From Lachnospiraceae bacterium (GTDB lineage: Bacteria; Bacillota; Clostridia; Lachnospirales; Lachnospiraceae), in contig CAJTCV010000014.1 of NCBI GenBank assembly GCA_910574805.1, forward strand, positions 1-64,000: 64,000 nt of DNA, in the 5' to 3' direction. This document shows positions 63,482-64,000 of the stretch, piece by piece (the stretch's first letter is position 1; each line of letters begins with the position of its first letter). A program made the translations under genes and the position numbers. Below the pieces are notes generated by a model. The model was not told the origin of the DNA, did no database searches, and was given only the letters and a program-made list of their open reading frames with translations.

Positions 63482-64000
63482 ATGGATACAAGAAGTTTAT
63501 ATACACCGTTAAAAGAAGAAGGACTCACCACATTACTCATCCGTTATGACTGGAAGACGGACAAGGGCTACATGTATGCGGCGAAGGAGTGGGATCCGGA
63601 TATCAAATGGAGCGATTACGGAAAGACCTTTTATACCCAGAGCCTGCTGACAGAGGATGACGTGCGTCTGGGTAACCGGGAGACCAGAGCGCTCTATGAG
63701 AAATACGGTCTTACAGATTATGTGGAAGAGATCTTCGGACTTCTTCGGGGCGGCAGGTTCTTTGGGCTGGACTGCTATTACAATTCTCAGAAGGACTGGA
63801 GATTTACTGCAAACCTTCACAATTATGTACTTGGGCATAATAATAAGGAACAGTCCATTTATACAGGAGGAATCCGCCGTCATGAAAAGGACGAGCCGGA
63901 GATCGATGTAATTATCGACGGACTGAATCTGGGGCGTGCGCAGAGTCATAAGAACGTGGCGTCCGGTATTCCCTATGGCGGAGGCAAGATCACAGTCATG
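63482..64000 (+). CDS. Glu/Leu/Phe/Val dehydrogenase-family protein, N-terminal part
   Basis: The first 173 residues of a protein cut by the window end. The segment IDGLNLGRAQSHKNVASGIP followed by YGGGKITVM resembles the dimerisation/substrate domain of amino acid dehydrogenases, with the K of SHKN and of GGGK at the usual substrate-site positions. The N-terminal 130 residues are longer than in plain leucine dehydrogenase. ATG at 63482 follows AGGAGGT. Substrate cannot be judged without the C-terminal half. Confidence 0.7.
   Translation, partial: MDTRSLYTPLKEEGLTTLLIRYDWKTDKGYMYAAKEWDPDIKWSDYGKTFYTQSLLTEDDVRLGNRETRALYEKYGLTDYVEEIFGLLRGGRFFGLDCYYNSQKDWRFTANLHNYVLGHNNKEQSIYTGGIRRHEKDEPEIDVIIDGLNLGRAQSHKNVASGIPYGGGKITVM

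Overview
The window (64 kb, moderate GC, strong AGGAGG-type ribosome binding sites) looks like a chromosome segment of a Gram-positive Clostridia, most likely a Lachnospiraceae gut bacterium. The grounds are the Firmicutes-type S10-spc-alpha ribosomal super-operon (adk, map, a KOW-domain gene, infA and rpmJ inside it), a zinc-type S14, a zinc-type adenylate kinase, and several lantibiotic-type defence cassettes. No species is claimed.

Layout. 1-1.83 kb: 3' half of a 23S rRNA gene, then tRNA-Asn and tRNA-Cys, with no 5S gene next to the 23S. 1.84-21.5 kb: an accessory island. It holds three two-component-system/ABC-exporter cassettes (2.3-7.2, 7.3-12.5 and 12.7-17.5 kb) of the kind that respond to and remove antimicrobial peptides or drugs, a further ABC ATPase/permease pair, and an AraC-type regulator. 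Relics of mobile-element genes (a tyrosine recombinase fragment, a fragment resembling element-borne XRE regulators) lie near its edges. Each cassette has direct repeats spaced exactly 11 bp just upstream of the exporter promoter, the layout expected for binding of its OmpR-type regulator. 21.5-28.1 kb: a NitT/TauT-type ABC importer, a beta-CASP metallo-beta-lactamase protein, a SAM methyltransferase, and a SipW-like signal peptidase with a partner exported protein.

28.1-40.5 kb: a catabolic cluster and the most interesting part of the window. It has an MFS transporter; an operon of FAD oxidase-EtfB-EtfA-FAD oxidase-EtfB-EtfA ending in a GlpP-family RNA antiterminator; then an SDR dehydrogenase, an FGGY sugar kinase and a DUF89 phosphatase. 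The transporter, the oxidase operon and the SDR-kinase operon each start with the same kind of promoter and leader: CAGTTAC at or next to the predicted +1, then a purine-rich spacer, then GTAAC inside the 5' arm of an intrinsic terminator. GTTAC and GTAAC can pair with each other, so the leaders look like mutually exclusive antiterminator/terminator switches. The GlpP-family protein encoded in the cluster is the obvious candidate to act on them. I infer a substrate-induced pathway: import, oxidation by the SDR, phosphorylation by the kinase, and Etf-coupled oxidation of hydroxy-acid or glycerol-phosphate-like intermediates, with DUF89 clearing unwanted phosphorylated by-products. The substrate is unknown.

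40.6-42.6 kb: an AT-rich patch of small orphan genes, one resembling Imm59 immunity proteins, plus gene fragments. 42.6-44.9 kb: a YcxB-like membrane protein and a BCCT transporter behind their own leader terminator. 45.2-61.9 kb: the ribosomal super-operon from rpsJ to rplQ, with a highly structured S10 leader, an internal promoter before rpmJ, a long structured gap before rpsM and a 64-bp tandem repeat between rpoA and rplQ. 61.9-64 kb: a PLP aminotransferase and the start of a Glu/Leu/Phe/Val dehydrogenase-family gene cut off by the window end.
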